Shown here: one piece after another, positions 1-9,415 of the stretch
Layout: each line of letters opens with the position of its first letter
Position numbering within the stretch: the first letter of the stretch is position 1
NCBI GenBank assembly: GCA_002863045.1
Contig: PKDH01000001.1
Location: 1 to 53,826 of the forward strand
Reading direction: 5' to 3'
DNA from: Legionella sp.
GTDB lineage: Bacteria; Pseudomonadota; Gammaproteobacteria; Legionellales; Legionellaceae
DNA length: 53,826 bases
Position numbers and translations under genes: made by a program
Notes under the pieces: model-generated
The model's database searches: none
What the model was told of the DNA's origin: nothing
Seen by the model: only the letters and a program-made list of their open reading frames with translations

Positions 1-240
1 AATTCGAATTTTTGTTTCATTAGATCGGCGTTGTTGTAATAGTGTCCAAAAATTAATCGCCGCACCATACAAATCATCAACCTGCCAATCTTGTAAATCT
101 GCCAATGCTACGGTTGAGTAGAATTGTCGCACAAATTCTGCACATAACGGTGCTTGGTTTGGATTCATCTGCTCGTTAATTTTAGCCACGACCGCGTCGA
201 TAATAAGATCTTTGCCTTCTTCGAATTTGTAAGCCATCAT
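1..240 (-). CDS. gdhB: NAD-specific glutamate dehydrogenase (large type), N-terminal fragment
   Basis: Only the first 80 codons are inside the window; the gene runs off the left edge. The reading frame is open from 240 to base 1. The peptide has the family's N-terminal signature: an acidic start, a KINEQM...FVRQFYS segment, then DLQDW.VDDLYGAAINFW and a basic stretch ending TKIRI. The full family protein is about 1,600 residues and converts glutamate to 2-oxoglutarate and ammonium with NAD. Two in-frame ATGs lie at 240 and 237; GAGGT just upstream is better spaced for the second. It lies 79 bp downstream of the L,D-transpeptidase gene on the same strand. Family assignment is from recognition of the N-terminus only, without the catalytic domain. 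Confidence 0.75.
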   Translation of the reverse strand, partial: MMAYKFEEGKDLIIDAVVAKINEQMNPNQAPLCAEFVRQFYSTVALADLQDWQVDDLYGAAINFWTLLQQRRSNETKIRI

Positions 241-319
241 GTTACCTCATTTAAGCTTATTAACTAGTTTGTCCGAATTATATACCGCTTGTTAACCTGT
301 GGTATATACCTTCCTTTAA

Positions 320-835
320 TTATTCAATGCATATTGGCGTGCCTACAGATACCCAATTGGCCAGCGCAACCACCGCATGATTATGCATGCGAATACAACC
401 ATGGGAGTTTGGGCGTTCAAATGATACATTGTCAGGTGTGCCATGGATATAAATATAACGACTTAATGTATCAACGTGGCCTTCTTTATTACGTCCTACC
501 TCTAACCCATCTAGTTGAATAATACGTGTTAATATCCAATCTCTTTGCGGAAAAGCAGCAACCAGAGCAGGTGTGGCCACTTCCCCTGTCCAAACACGTC
601 CAACAAACACACTATTAAGCACAGCATTTTGACCAATGATAGCATGAACTTGATGCCATCCTCTGGGTGTACATTCACTACCCATTTGCTCACCTTGACC
701 ATTTTTGGCTGTTGAAACCGCGTAAGAATCTATTAGTTGCTGATGTTCAAAACATTGCAAATTTTGATTTCTAATAGATACAAAGATAAATTTATCTCTA
801 GGTGATTGATTATTTAACTGCGATGGTTTTAACAT
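320..835 (-). CDS. Small L,D-transpeptidase (YkuD domain), no signal peptide
   Basis: 171 residues forming essentially one YkuD catalytic domain. The core YIYIHGT (about 127-133) and SHGCIRM (144-150, nucleophile Cys147) are intact. YkuD enzymes make 3-3 or lipoprotein cross-links in peptidoglycan in the periplasm. No hydrophobic signal sequence is visible (the protein starts MLKPSQLNNQSPRDKF), which is unusual for an enzyme acting on the wall. The ATG at 835 lies inside the 3' end of the aldehyde dehydrogenase gene (26-bp overlap) and has AAGGA seven to eight bases upstream, so translational coupling is likely. Export by another route, or a missed start, cannot be excluded. Confidence 0.85.
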   Translation of the reverse strand: MLKPSQLNNQSPRDKFIFVSIRNQNLQCFEHQQLIDSYAVSTAKNGQGEQMGSECTPRGWHQVHAIIGQNAVLNSVFVGRVWTGEVATPALVAAFPQRDWILTRIIQLDGLEVGRNKEGHVDTLSRYIYIHGTPDNVSFERPNSHGCIRMHNHAVVALANWVSVGTPICIE

Positions 836-2177
836 TCACAAATTCCTTAATACCTTCTTGGGCTAATTCGCGACCAAACCCTGAGTGTTTAATACCACCA
901 AAGGGCAGCCTTGGATCAGAGGAAACTTGAGCATTGATAAAACACATACCTGATTCAATGGCGTATTCAGCAAGTTTTTTTGCTTTATCTAAATCTGTTG
1001 AAAAAATAGCAGCACCTAAACCATATTCACTTTGATTGGCCAGTTTAATGGCTTGTTCTTCAGTGTCAAACGTACTTAGGGCAATGACTGGGCCAAAAAG
1101 TTCTTCATCAAAAGCCGGCATTCCGGGCTTCACATCTATTAATAAAGTGGCCTGATAATAAAATCCAACTTGTGCAACTGGCATACCTCCTACCAAACAT
1201 TTTGCCCCCTGTTGAATACTGGTTTTAACTTGGGCATCAAGCGTATTTCTTAAATCTTGACGTGCCAGAGGACCTAGCTTTGTTGCCGGATTTAACGGGT
1301 CACCTAGTTGGTAATCAGCCATATACTGTTTGATTTTATCAATTAAAACTGAGTAAATACTTTGCGCAACAAACACGCGTTTAGCGGCTACACACACTTG
1401 TCCGGCATTATTTAAACGTGACGCCACAATGCATTGCGCTGCTTGGTCTAGATCAGCATCAGCTAGCACAATGTAGGGGTCTGAGCCGCCTAGCTCTAGC
1501 ACACATTTTTTTAGCTCATTAGCCGCCATTTGAGCAATTATCCGCCCACCTTTATTGCTGCCTGTAAAACTCACAGCTTTGATGGCTTGGTGAGCGATAA
1601 TTTTTTTAACATCATCTGTATGAATGATAAGATGACTAAATACATCTGCCTCAAAGCCAACTTCTTGAAAAAGATGTGCTATTTTTTCACCAGACTCTAA
1701 ACAATTCGAGGCATGCTTTATAACCACAGCATTACCCGCCATCATCGTGGGTACTGCAAAACGCAACACCTGCCAAAAAGGGAAATTCCAAGGCATAACC
1801 CCTAAAATAACCCCTAAAGGCTGATAAGACACCCAAGCCTCACTCATATCGGTTTGAATTTTTTGCGGTTTTAAATAAATTTGAGCATGATTGGCATAAT
1901 GCTCACATAACCACGCACATTTTTCAATTTCCCGCACCCCCTGAGACAATGGCTTACCCATCTCGATACTCATAGTTTCACTAAGCATTTTTTTGCTTTC
2001 AATAAGTTTTTTAGCAAGACTCAAAAATAATTGAGTACGCTTAGTAAATGAGCTATGTCGCCATATATGAAAGGCAGCATGACTTTGTTTAAGCTTGGCT
2101 TGAAGCGCTGCATCATCCAAAGTTTGATAAGTTTGTATCTTTTTTTCAGTAGCGGGATTTAAAGTCACAATTGACAT
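810..2177 (-). CDS. NAD(P)-dependent aldehyde (succinate-semialdehyde type) dehydrogenase
   Basis: 455-residue aldehyde dehydrogenase superfamily protein resembling the short Sad/YneI succinate-semialdehyde dehydrogenases, which oxidise succinate semialdehyde to succinate. Visible motifs are MPWNFPFW (about 128-135), the FTGS cofactor segment (about 204), the general base in VLELGG (Glu228) and NAGQVCVAAKR with nucleophile Cys262. The reading frame extends 20 codons further upstream, but ATG at 2177 (MSIVTLNPAT) has AAGGA at good spacing and matches the family's N-terminus, so I chose it. It overlaps the L,D-transpeptidase gene. A promoter-like pair on the minus strand (TTGAAT, 16-bp gap, TACACT) lies just upstream. 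The exact aldehyde substrate is inferred. Confidence 0.88.
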   Translation of the reverse strand: MSIVTLNPATEKKIQTYQTLDDAALQAKLKQSHAAFHIWRHSSFTKRTQLFLSLAKKLIESKKMLSETMSIEMGKPLSQGVREIEKCAWLCEHYANHAQIYLKPQKIQTDMSEAWVSYQPLGVILGVMPWNFPFWQVLRFAVPTMMAGNAVVIKHASNCLESGEKIAHLFQEVGFEADVFSHLIIHTDDVKKIIAHQAIKAVSFTGSNKGGRIIAQMAANELKKCVLELGGSDPYIVLADADLDQAAQCIVASRLNNAGQVCVAAKRVFVAQSIYSVLIDKIKQYMADYQLGDPLNPATKLGPLARQDLRNTLDAQVKTSIQQGAKCLVGGMPVAQVGFYYQATLLIDVKPGMPAFDEELFGPVIALSTFDTEEQAIKLANQSEYGLGAAIFSTDLDKAKKLAEYAIESGMCFINAQVSSDPRLPFGGIKHSGFGRELAQEGIKEFVNVKTIAVK

Positions 2178-2351
2178 CACTATCCTTAATTTATTGACAT
2201 ATAGCTTAAAGTGTAACCTATCCCTTGCTTGATTCAAGTCATAGCAGTAGTTTTCATTCGCAAGAAATATTGTTAAAATTTTGCGTTATTTTAAAGTCAT
2301 AAAATTAATACCGTAAATAATTTTAGGCACTAAACTTCGGATAATCCCTGT

Positions 2352-3140
2352 ATGTCAAACTTTTCGCTAAACAACCAAGCTACCCTGACTAAACCGCACT
2401 TTATGCATTATTTAGCTGCATGGTTGGTACATGGCTTTACAGCAAGTGCTGCTTTTATTGGCTTATTAACATTGATTTATTTATATCAGCATCAATATAT
2501 TGCGGCCCTTTGGCTTATGGCATTGACCATATTCATAGATGCCGTTGATGGTACATTGGCACGCTTAGTGAAAGTCAAACAAGTGTTACCGCAAATAGAT
2601 GGCACATTACTGGATAATATTGTTGATTATTTAAACTATGTCATCACTCCCTGCTTTTTCTTGTTTGTGCATCCGTCTTTAGTAGCGCCTTATTTACTTT
2701 ATCCAATTATTTTCACCATTGTTATCACGTCTTCTTATCAATTTTGTCAAGCAGACGCTAAAACGCCTGATCATTTTTTTAAAGGCTTTCCTTGCTATTG
2801 GAACATTGCGGTATTTTACATGTTTATGCTCAATACCTCTGTTCATACGAATGCAGCCATCTTAATTGCCTTGTGTATTTTAATTTTTATTCCAATTAAA
2901 TACGTGTATCCCTCACGTCTTGATTATCTAACCGAATCGTACACCTTAAAAATTCTCATGCATATTTTCTCAATTATTTACGGCATAAGCTCTGGCGTAT
3001 TGCTATGGACTTATCCTCATCTAAATCAAGCATGCATGCTTATCTCACTTTCTTATGTGGTACTTTATTTAAGCTTAAGTGGCTATCGTACTTATTCACC
3101 CTTACTCTTATCAAAGCTTGCCACGCTTAAAGAGCGCTAA
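2352..3140 (+). CDS. pcs: Phosphatidylcholine synthase (CDP-alcohol phosphatidyltransferase family)
   Basis: 262-residue multispanning inner-membrane protein. It condenses CDP-diacylglycerol with choline in one step to give phosphatidylcholine. The CDP-alcohol phosphotransferase signature is present: DAVDGTLARLV (about 63-73), then DGTLLDNIVDY supplying the remaining Gly and Asp residues. Family-specific segments AWLVHGFTASAA near residue 23 and FKGFPCYWNI near 145 are characteristic of Pcs rather than PgsA. About eight hydrophobic helices can be read. It is divergent from the aldehyde dehydrogenase. No clear Shine-Dalgarno precedes the ATG. The enzyme implies use of choline scavenged from a eukaryotic host or environment. 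Confidence 0.93.
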   Translation: MSNFSLNNQATLTKPHFMHYLAAWLVHGFTASAAFIGLLTLIYLYQHQYIAALWLMALTIFIDAVDGTLARLVKVKQVLPQIDGTLLDNIVDYLNYVITPCFFLFVHPSLVAPYLLYPIIFTIVITSSYQFCQADAKTPDHFFKGFPCYWNIAVFYMFMLNTSVHTNAAILIALCILIFIPIKYVYPSRLDYLTESYTLKILMHIFSIIYGISSGVLLWTYPHLNQACMLISLSYVVLYLSLSGYRTYSPLLLSKLATLKER

Positions 3141-3183
3141 AAGAATGCTTTACTTTTAAGAATATTTTTTTAAAAATACTCAA

Positions 3184-3681
3184 ATGCATGGCAATAACAA
3201 GTATTACATGGTCTTTATTCTTCGAGTCATTCTTTTAATTTATATGGCGCAATCATCGTTTGCCGCTATTTTTCCCAAAGGCTGTGAAAAAACAGGCTTT
3301 GGTTACAATGGGCCCTTACTTACTTTTAATCACGCCAACGAGCAAGCTTATTTTTTAATCCATAATCGTAGTTATCAACCAATTAAATTAAAGCGTGTTG
3401 AAACCACCGATGTTTTTATGAGCCCCTCACTTACCGCTTACCTCAAGCCTAACTATTGGGCCGCATTTGCTTCTGATATGCCTGAGCAATTATTTCAATG
3501 TGTAGTAATCGAGGAAAAAATACCCAAACAAGTCAACTGTCGTGATGTATTAGATGTTTGCCAATATCCACGGGCGAAGTTTGCTTTGAGCAATATGGGT
3601 AATTATTGGGTTGCCGTGAATAAAGCTCAACGTCAAGTTATACACGAGTCCACAAAAAAAGGTATTTTTTTAAAATGGTAG
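3184..3681 (+). CDS. Secreted/periplasmic protein of unknown function
   Basis: 165 residues, not recognised. A signal peptide is clear: hydrophobic stretch VFILRVILLIYMAQSSFAA with probable cleavage after FAA near residue 28. The mature part is about 137 residues and holds four cysteines (in PKGCEK, FQCVV, NCRD and VCQY), suggesting disulfides after export. It has alternating short beta-like segments (AYFLIHN, IKLKRVE). A second ATG at 3208 would still keep the signal sequence; neither start has a strong Shine-Dalgarno. It follows pcs by 43 bp on the same strand and could be co-transcribed. No catalytic motif is visible. Confidence 0.7.
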   Translation: MHGNNKYYMVFILRVILLIYMAQSSFAAIFPKGCEKTGFGYNGPLLTFNHANEQAYFLIHNRSYQPIKLKRVETTDVFMSPSLTAYLKPNYWAAFASDMPEQLFQCVVIEEKIPKQVNCRDVLDVCQYPRAKFALSNMGNYWVAVNKAQRQVIHESTKKGIFLKW

Positions 3682-3748
3682 ATTAGCTTAACTATCTATT
3701 TAATTGATTTAAAACTATACTACTAGAGCATGTATTAAGGGGGTAAGT

Positions 3749-4303
3749 ATGGCTAAAATGCAATCTGTTATGGTTCCACTTGGAACAAATGCGCCTGAAT
3801 TTGTTTTACCCGATACCATCAGCGATAAACTTATTAAATTTAAAGATTTAACATCTGATATTGCCACTGTGGTCATGTTCATATGCAATCACTGCCCTTT
3901 TGTAAAACATATTATGCATGGCATAGTAGATGTAGCACGTGATTACCTGGCCAAGGATGTTCGCTTTGTGGCAATAAGTGCTAATGATGTTGAAGCTTAT
4001 CCTGAAGATTCACCGGCAAATATGAAACTTTATGCACAAAAAGAGCAGTTTCCTTTTCCCTATCTTTATGATGCAACACAAGAGGTAGCACAATCTTATC
4101 ATGCAGCATGTACGCCTGATTTTTTTATCTATGATGGCCAACAAACATTAGTTTATCGTGGCCAATTTGATGATTCGCGTCCCAATAATCATTTAGCAGT
4201 CACCGGTGAGTCAATTCGCGAAGTACTGGATAAACTTCTCTCTCATCAACCTATCTCTTCTCAGCAAAAACCAAGTATTGGCTGCAGTATTAAATGGAAA
4301 TAA
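3749..4303 (+). CDS. Thioredoxin-fold protein of the AhpC/TSA-redoxin group
   Basis: 184 residues. The N-terminus has the redoxin pattern GTNAPEFVLPDTISDKLIKFKDL, followed at about 50-58 by the active-site segment CNHCPFVKH, a CxxC-type motif in the family often annotated thiol-disulfide isomerase or peroxiredoxin-like. The segment AACTPDFFIYD (about 124-134) carries the cis-proline loop TPD. The C-terminal IGCSIKWK is typical of the family. No signal peptide, so cytosolic. The start at 3749 has a strong AAGGGGGT ribosome site. The following gene begins seven bases after the stop, suggesting one transcript. Partner and substrate are unknown. Confidence 0.85.
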   Translation: MAKMQSVMVPLGTNAPEFVLPDTISDKLIKFKDLTSDIATVVMFICNHCPFVKHIMHGIVDVARDYLAKDVRFVAISANDVEAYPEDSPANMKLYAQKEQFPFPYLYDATQEVAQSYHAACTPDFFIYDGQQTLVYRGQFDDSRPNNHLAVTGESIREVLDKLLSHQPISSQQKPSIGCSIKWK

Positions 4304-4310
4304 TATTTTA

Positions 4311-4622
4311 ATGTATAAATTAATTTTTTATGTGCCGGTAGATTTTGTCGATATCGTCAAAAAAGCAGTTTTTTTAGCAGGTGCCGGTACACTAGGAAAT
4401 TATCAACAGTGTGCGTGGCAAACTAAAGGAACTGGTCAGTTTTATGCAACTTCAAATGCCCATCCAACAATAGGTAAGCCAGAAGAGGTAACGGTTGTTG
4501 AAGAATATAGAGTTGAAATATTGTGTGATGAAGCATGCATACGCCCAGCCATTGGTGCGCTTAAACGTGTTCATCCTTACGAAAGCCCAGCTTATGAGGT
4601 GATACGGTTAGAAGTTATCTAA
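4311..4622 (+). CDS. NIF3/YqfO-like small protein (CutA/PII-like fold)
   Basis: 103 residues starting MYKLIFYVPVDF. It corresponds to the stand-alone form of the PII/CutA-like insert of NIF3-family proteins, with AVFLAGAGTLGNYQQCAWQTKGTGQF (about 20-45) and HPYESPAYEVIRLEV at the C-terminus, both highly characteristic. The frame is open further upstream to 4206, but that part overlaps the thioredoxin-like gene and is not family-like, so the ATG at 4311 was chosen. Only a weak GGAAA lies upstream, consistent with coupling to the preceding gene seven bases away. Biochemical role of the stand-alone form is not established; metal or ligand binding is a guess. Confidence 0.82.
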   Translation: MYKLIFYVPVDFVDIVKKAVFLAGAGTLGNYQQCAWQTKGTGQFYATSNAHPTIGKPEEVTVVEEYRVEILCDEACIRPAIGALKRVHPYESPAYEVIRLEVI

Positions 4623-4650
4623 AAAAATGTATTGTTACTTGCTGTTCAAA

Positions 4651-4679
4651 TTGATAAATGTCTACTAGGCTCATATTTT
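4651..4679 (+). promoter_or_regulatory. Candidate sigma70 promoter of the GNAT gene
   Basis: TTGATA at 4651-4656 and TATTTT at 4674-4679 with a 17-bp spacer, about 20 bp before the ATG at 4699. The -35 is one base off consensus; the -10 is weaker. Confidence 0.4.
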
Positions 4680-4698
4680 AACTAACACAACTTAAACC

Positions 4699-5403
4699 AT
4701 GACACTTTTCAAACATTTTTCTAAAGAAATTGGCGACGTATCTATTTACATCGAACCTGATAACAAATTATCGATCACCACGAATGAGTTAATACTTACA
4801 CCTTTTGCGCAATGTGAAGCATCCTTTTTGATGGCACAGTTACATCATCTGATGAGCAATCCGCAAAATATGCAGTTATTTGGTAGTGGTGCTATTTGGA
4901 ATCGACAAACGATTCAAAATTATATAAATACTAGCTTACACCAACATCAGCAAAATTTAGCTTTTTGTGCTTTCTTAGTACAAAAAAAAACAGATAATAC
5001 TTGTGTGGGTATTTTAAAATTAGATGATGCCAGCACACTTTCAAATTTTAGTAAAGGTTATTACCCCAATGCCGTAGAGATAAGTTATATCATTGATGTA
5101 TCTCAACGTGGGCAGAAATTTGGTACACAACTGGCGTATGTTGCTAAAAAATATTTAAAAACCCTCAATGAGAGATCTATCAGCGATGCCCCTATTAGTC
5201 ATGTGATGGCCACGGTACACACCGATAATCAAGCCTCACAAAAAATTTTACGTAGAGCCCTTAAAACAAGGGATGACCAAAAAATCGATTTATATGGTCA
5301 CGCTCGTTGGATATTCTTTAAAGGGTTAGACAAGCCTCAGCAACCTTCATCTGCTACGCCTTCACTAAATAGCCATGCTTTTACGTCAAACAACGCTTGC
5401 TAG
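4699..5403 (+). CDS. GNAT-family N-acetyltransferase (RimJ/RimL-like)
   Basis: 234 residues. GNAT elements can be read in order: ELILTPFAQCEASFLMAQLHHLM (beta1-alpha1), FCAFLVQKKTDNTCVGILKLDD (beta2-3), AVEISYIIDVSQRGQKFGTQLAYVAKKYL (about 128-156), where QRGQKFG is the acetyl-CoA pyrophosphate-binding loop, and HVMATVHTDNQASQKILRR, the usual xxNxxSxxxL-like segment. It transfers acetyl from acetyl-CoA to an amine; the acceptor is unknown. The C-terminal 25 residues are Ser/Pro/Gln-rich and overlap the start of the next gene by 29 bp, implying coupled translation. Confidence 0.82.
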   Translation: MTLFKHFSKEIGDVSIYIEPDNKLSITTNELILTPFAQCEASFLMAQLHHLMSNPQNMQLFGSGAIWNRQTIQNYINTSLHQHQQNLAFCAFLVQKKTDNTCVGILKLDDASTLSNFSKGYYPNAVEISYIIDVSQRGQKFGTQLAYVAKKYLKTLNERSISDAPISHVMATVHTDNQASQKILRRALKTRDDQKIDLYGHARWIFFKGLDKPQQPSSATPSLNSHAFTSNNAC

Positions 5404-6376
5404 CATTCTTGCCTTTTGGCAAGAGCGCTTTACGCGCTCATCTTATTATTGTTTTGTTATTTTAAGTATTTTCATCGTGCTAGCTCGTGAAACATGTATT
5501 GGTCTTAATAATTGGTTATATGGTTTTCAGGGTAATTATTATTTTTCAAACGATAAATATCTCTCTTTACTTTATTTAGGCTTAATTTGCTGGGGTTTTC
5601 GCCTTTTTTTTGATGAAAAAAATAAATTTAGACTTTATGTAGATTATATTTTTTTACTCTATTGCACCATGACGCTTATTGCATTATTTGTTGATGCCAT
5701 TCAACTAACCCCATTTACACCGATAGACAGTTATCTTGTGCAATTTGAACGTTATTTAGGCGTTGATATATTAATATTCATGTCGTGGACTGCCGAACAT
5801 ACTTGGTTTAAACGATGGCTTGTTATGGCTTATATTTCGCTTGATAAACAATTATTGGTATTGCCCTTACTTATGATTGTTGCGGGGCAATTTAAACGAT
5901 TAATGACTTTTTTTTGTTTATTGCTCATTAGCACCCTTATCGGCTTTAGTGTGTATTATTTTCTACCAACAACGGCGCCAGCCAGTATATTAACAAGCAC
6001 ACTCTTTACGCCTGAACAATACGCAACTGGCATAAAATTTCGTGAAATTCATCAGCATTTGTTGCCTTCAACCATTGAGGGCGGCTTAATTTCGATGCCT
6101 TCTTTTCATGTAATATGGGCCTGGCTTTGTTTATACCTTATTTATCCTTGGCCAATAGCAAGATACCTGTTAATAATCAATAACAGTGTGCTTGCGTTAT
6201 CATGTGTGTTACTTGGTTGGCATTATGTTTTAGACATCATAGGCAGTGTACTTGTTATTATTTTAAGCCATATCATTTATCAAAAATATATGGCTTATCG
6301 TTTAACAAATATCACGAATTTTAATTCTTTGAATATTCCTATCAAGGCAATTTTATCAAAATTCAAACAGACTTGA
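5375..6376 (+). CDS. PAP2-superfamily membrane protein (Aur1/IPC-synthase-like)
   Basis: 333-residue membrane protein with about six to eight hydrophobic helices. Near the C-terminal third, [11 protein letters not shown] (about 241-251) and [10 protein letters not shown] (about 280-289) give the PAP2 catalytic histidines and the HxxxD aspartate in the form seen in the inositol-phosphotransferase-like PAP2_3 branch. Such enzymes dephosphorylate lipid phosphates or transfer lipid head groups at the membrane surface. The ATG lies 29 bp inside the GNAT gene and lacks an obvious Shine-Dalgarno. The 3' end overlaps convergent cysS by 14 bp, so no terminator separates them. Substrate unknown; a link to the nearby phosphatidylcholine synthase is conceivable only. 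Confidence 0.8.
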   Translation: MLLRQTTLASILAFWQERFTRSSYYCFVILSIFIVLARETCIGLNNWLYGFQGNYYFSNDKYLSLLYLGLICWGFRLFFDEKNKFRLYVDYIFLLYCTMTLIALFVDAIQLTPFTPIDSYLVQFERYLGVDILIFMSWTAEHTWFKRWLVMAYISLDKQLLVLPLLMIVAGQFKRLMTFFCLLLISTLIGFSVYYFLPTTAPASILTSTLFTPEQYATGIKFREIHQHLLPSTIEGGLISMPSFHVIWAWLCLYLIYPWPIARYLLIINNSVLALSCVLLGWHYVLDIIGSVLVIILSHIIYQKYMAYRLTNITNFNSLNIPIKAILSKFKQT

Positions 6377-7745
6377 TGCTGCGACGCCATGTGGTTTTAT
6401 CCTGAGTATCTTCCAATTCAATACCAGCTTCTAATAATTGCGCGCGAATGGCATCCGCTTTAGCCCAGTTTTTTAAATGACGCGCTTTAAGACGCTCGCT
6501 AATAAGCGTATCAATGGTCTGCTTATCCAGCATGTCGTCGTGTGATTCTTGTTGCAAAAATTCATCTGGGTGCTGCTGCAAAATACCCAATACGCCACCC
6601 AACTCTTTTAAGGTTTTAGCTAGACTCAAATCAGCCGATTTATTCAGTTCATGGCTTAATTCAAATAACACTGCTAAGGCTATGGGTGTATTAAAATCAT
6701 CAAACATCGCAGCATTAAACCGAGCAACCCATTTTAAATCACATGATATGTCTTCATCAGTTAGTGGATAATTTTTTAGCGTTTGATATAAACGATGCAG
6801 TGCTTTTTGAGCGTTTAGAATTGTTTCTTCGGTGTAATTTAATTTGCTGCGATAATGACTACTTAATAAAAAATACCGAATAACTTCAGGATTGTGGCGC
6901 GCTAATGCTTGCTCAATGGTTAAAAAATTGTTAAGCGATTTGGACATTTTCTCATGGTTAATTTGTAACAAACCCACATGCAGCCAATAATTGGCAAATT
7001 TTTTACCTGAAGCACATTCACTTTGGGCTATTTCATTTTCATGATGAGGAAATTCTAAATCTCGCCCACCACCATGAATATCAAAATGCTCACCCAATTC
7101 ATGCATGGACATCGCTGAACATTCGATATGCCAACCAGGTCGACCTGCACCCCATGGCGATTGCCAAGCCGGCTCCTTTTTTTTAGCTGTTTTCCATAAA
7201 ACAAAATCAAGAGGTGAAGATTTAGTATCCGCAACATCGATGCGTACGCCTGTTAATAATTCATCAATATTTTGCTGAGATAATGCCCCATAGGCATGAT
7301 AAGTTTTTACTGAAAAATAAACATCTCCGTTGGCACTAACGTAGGCGTGTTTTTTGTGAATAAGTGTTTGAATCAGCTCAATGATTTGCGCCATATAAGC
7401 AGTCGCGCGTGGCTCTTTATCAGGTAAAGCCACGCCTAATTTATGGGCATCTTTATGCATGGCTTGCGTGAAAAAATTAGTAAGCTCAGTAATTGATATG
7501 TTTTTTTCAGCCGCACGTTGAATGATCTTATCATCAATATCGGTAATATTACGTACAAAAGTTACCTCATAATTTTGCGCACGTAAAAAACGTACAATCA
7601 CATCAAATGCGACCATAGAACGTGCATGGCCAAGATGACAGTGATCATATACCGTCACACCACAAGCATAAAAACCAATTTTGCCAGGCACGCGTGGCTT
7701 AAAAACCTCTTTTTGACGTGTAAGAGAATTGTATACATGCAGCAT
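6363..7745 (-). CDS. cysS: Cysteinyl-tRNA synthetase
   Basis: 460 residues, the usual length. It charges tRNA-Cys with cysteine using ATP in the cytosol. [19 protein letters not shown] holds zinc-ligand Cys28 and the class I HIGH-type motif [14 protein letters not shown] and [20 protein letters not shown] supply further zinc ligands and active-site residues, and [10 protein letters not shown] is the KMSKS loop. GGAG lies upstream of the ATG. It is last in the minus-strand run and follows glnS by 17 bp. Its 3' end overlaps the convergent PAP2-family gene by 14 bp. Confidence 0.98.
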   Translation of the reverse strand: MLHVYNSLTRQKEVFKPRVPGKIGFYACGVTVYDHCHLGHARSMVAFDVIVRFLRAQNYEVTFVRNITDIDDKIIQRAAEKNISITELTNFFTQAMHKDAHKLGVALPDKEPRATAYMAQIIELIQTLIHKKHAYVSANGDVYFSVKTYHAYGALSQQNIDELLTGVRIDVADTKSSPLDFVLWKTAKKKEPAWQSPWGAGRPGWHIECSAMSMHELGEHFDIHGGGRDLEFPHHENEIAQSECASGKKFANYWLHVGLLQINHEKMSKSLNNFLTIEQALARHNPEVIRYFLLSSHYRSKLNYTEETILNAQKALHRLYQTLKNYPLTDEDISCDLKWVARFNAAMFDDFNTPIALAVLFELSHELNKSADLSLAKTLKELGGVLGILQQHPDEFLQQESHDDMLDKQTIDTLISERLKARHLKNWAKADAIRAQLLEAGIELEDTQDKTTWRRSIKSV

Positions 7746-7762
7746 GATAGATAGCTCCTTAA

Positions 7763-9415
7763 CTAAACTTTACGCCAAGTATCTTTTAAGCCAACCACGC
7801 GGTGAAACGCTTTCACTTGGTCATCAAGGCATTCGTTGACACAATAATAACCCAATCGCTCAAATTGAAATATCTCATCAAGCTTCGCGTTTGCTAGCGC
7901 CGGCTCACAAAAACCTTGATGAATGGTTAAAGAATGGGGGTTGATAAATTGCAATATATTCTCGTCACGTGCAGGATTGGCATCAATAAATAAGCGGTCA
8001 TATTGATAAAGCTCTACAGGATAGGCATGTGGTGCTGATACCCAATGAATGACGCCTTTTACTTTTCTATCAGTAGGATTTTTACCTAATGTATCTGGAT
8101 CGTAAGTACAACGTAGTTCAGCAATATTCCCAGTATCATCATAAATAATTTCTTCACATCGAATAATGTATGCATGACGCAATCGCACTTCATGACCAGG
8201 GCTTAAGCGAAAAAATTTTTTCGGCGGATCTTCCATAAAATCATCGCGCTCGATTAATATTTCACGGGTAAAAGGCATAACTCTTGAACCCGCGCGCTCA
8301 TCATGCATATGGTAAGCAACATTTAAATGCTCAAGATGATGTTCAGGCAGATTTTCAATGATTATTTTCAAAGGATTTATCACACACAAAGCGCGTTTTG
8401 CTGTTTGATTAAGCTCATTACGAACACAATTTTCTAACACCGACATATCAATCACTGAGTCACTTTTTGAAATACCTACTTGTTCACAAAACTCACGAAT
8501 GGCCGCTGCCGGAAAACCACGCTTACGCATGCCTTTTATAGTTGGCATGCGTGGGTCATCCCACCCTTTAACAATATTTTCATCAACTAACTGCTTAAGC
8601 TTGCGTTTACTGGTGATGGTATGTGAAACATTTAAACGAGAAAATTCAGTTTGCACCGGTTGGACTCTAGAAGCTAATGCCTCAATCAACCAATTATACA
8701 AAGGCCGATGGTCTTGAAATTCAAGCGTGCAAAGTGAATGAGTAATTTGCTCAAAAGCATCAGATAATGGATGCGCATAATCATACATAGGATAAATACA
8801 CCAAGTATTGCCGGTGCGTTGATGAGCAACATGACGAATACGGTAAAGCACCGGGTCTCGCATGTTGATATTAGGCGCTTTCATATCAATTTTAGCGCGC
8901 AACACATGGGTGCCATCAGCAAATTCACCTTGTTTCATGCGCGTAAATAAATCTAAATTTTCTGCCACACTACGCGTGCGATAAGGACTCTCAATACCAG
9001 GCTCTTGTAAAGTACCACGATGCGCTTTAATTTCGTCCATCGATAAACTATCAACATATGCCTTATCTGCTTTAATCAATGCCAGAGCAAAATCATAAAG
9101 CTTTTGATAATAATCCGAGGTGTGAGTTATGGCTTGCCACTTAAAGCCTAGCCATTGCACATCATCAATGATGGCTTGCACAAATTCGTCTTCTTCTTTG
9201 GTGGGGTTGGTATCATCAAATCGCAAAAAACAAGTACCATTAAACTCTTCAGCTAAACCAAAATTCAAACAAATCGATTTAGCATGACCGACGTGTAAAT
9301 ATCCATTGGGTTCGGGTGGAAAACGAGTGGTGATATGGGTATGTTTGCCCGAACGCAAATCTTCGGTAAGTAATTGGCGAATAAAATGTGTTCTTTTTTC
9401 AATAGTTTCAGTCAT
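7763..9415 (-). CDS. glnS: Glutaminyl-tRNA synthetase
   Basis: 550 residues, standard for bacterial Gln[24 protein letters not shown] (about 28-49) contains the HIGH motif and the PPEPNGYLH signature. The KMSKS equivalent is in [14 protein letters not shown], and [15 protein letters not shown] is typical of GlnRS rather than GluRS. The C-terminal anticodon-binding beta-barrels are complete. Presence of a true GlnRS implies direct glutaminylation of tRNA-Gln. The start ATG overlaps the trpA stop by four bases (ATGA-type overlap), so it is translationally linked to the trp genes. Confidence 0.98.
   Translation of the reverse strand: MTETIEKRTHFIRQLLTEDLRSGKHTHITTRFPPEPNGYLHVGHAKSICLNFGLAEEFNGTCFLRFDDTNPTKEEDEFVQAIIDDVQWLGFKWQAITHTSDYYQKLYDFALALIKADKAYVDSLSMDEIKAHRGTLQEPGIESPYRTRSVAENLDLFTRMKQGEFADGTHVLRAKIDMKAPNINMRDPVLYRIRHVAHQRTGNTWCIYPMYDYAHPLSDAFEQITHSLCTLEFQDHRPLYNWLIEALASRVQPVQTEFSRLNVSHTITSKRKLKQLVDENIVKGWDDPRMPTIKGMRKRGFPAAAIREFCEQVGISKSDSVIDMSVLENCVRNELNQTAKRALCVINPLKIIIENLPEHHLEHLNVAYHMHDERAGSRVMPFTREILIERDDFMEDPPKKFFRLSPGHEVRLRHAYIIRCEEIIYDDTGNIAELRCTYDPDTLGKNPTDRKVKGVIHWVSAPHAYPVELYQYDRLFIDANPARDENILQFINPHSLTIHQGFCEPALANAKLDEIFQFERLGYYCVNECLDDQVKAFHRVVGLKDTWRKV

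Noticed and set aside
3184..3681. Legionella EnhB-like entry protein
   Set aside because: I considered it because of size and secretion, but could not recall a defining motif to support it.
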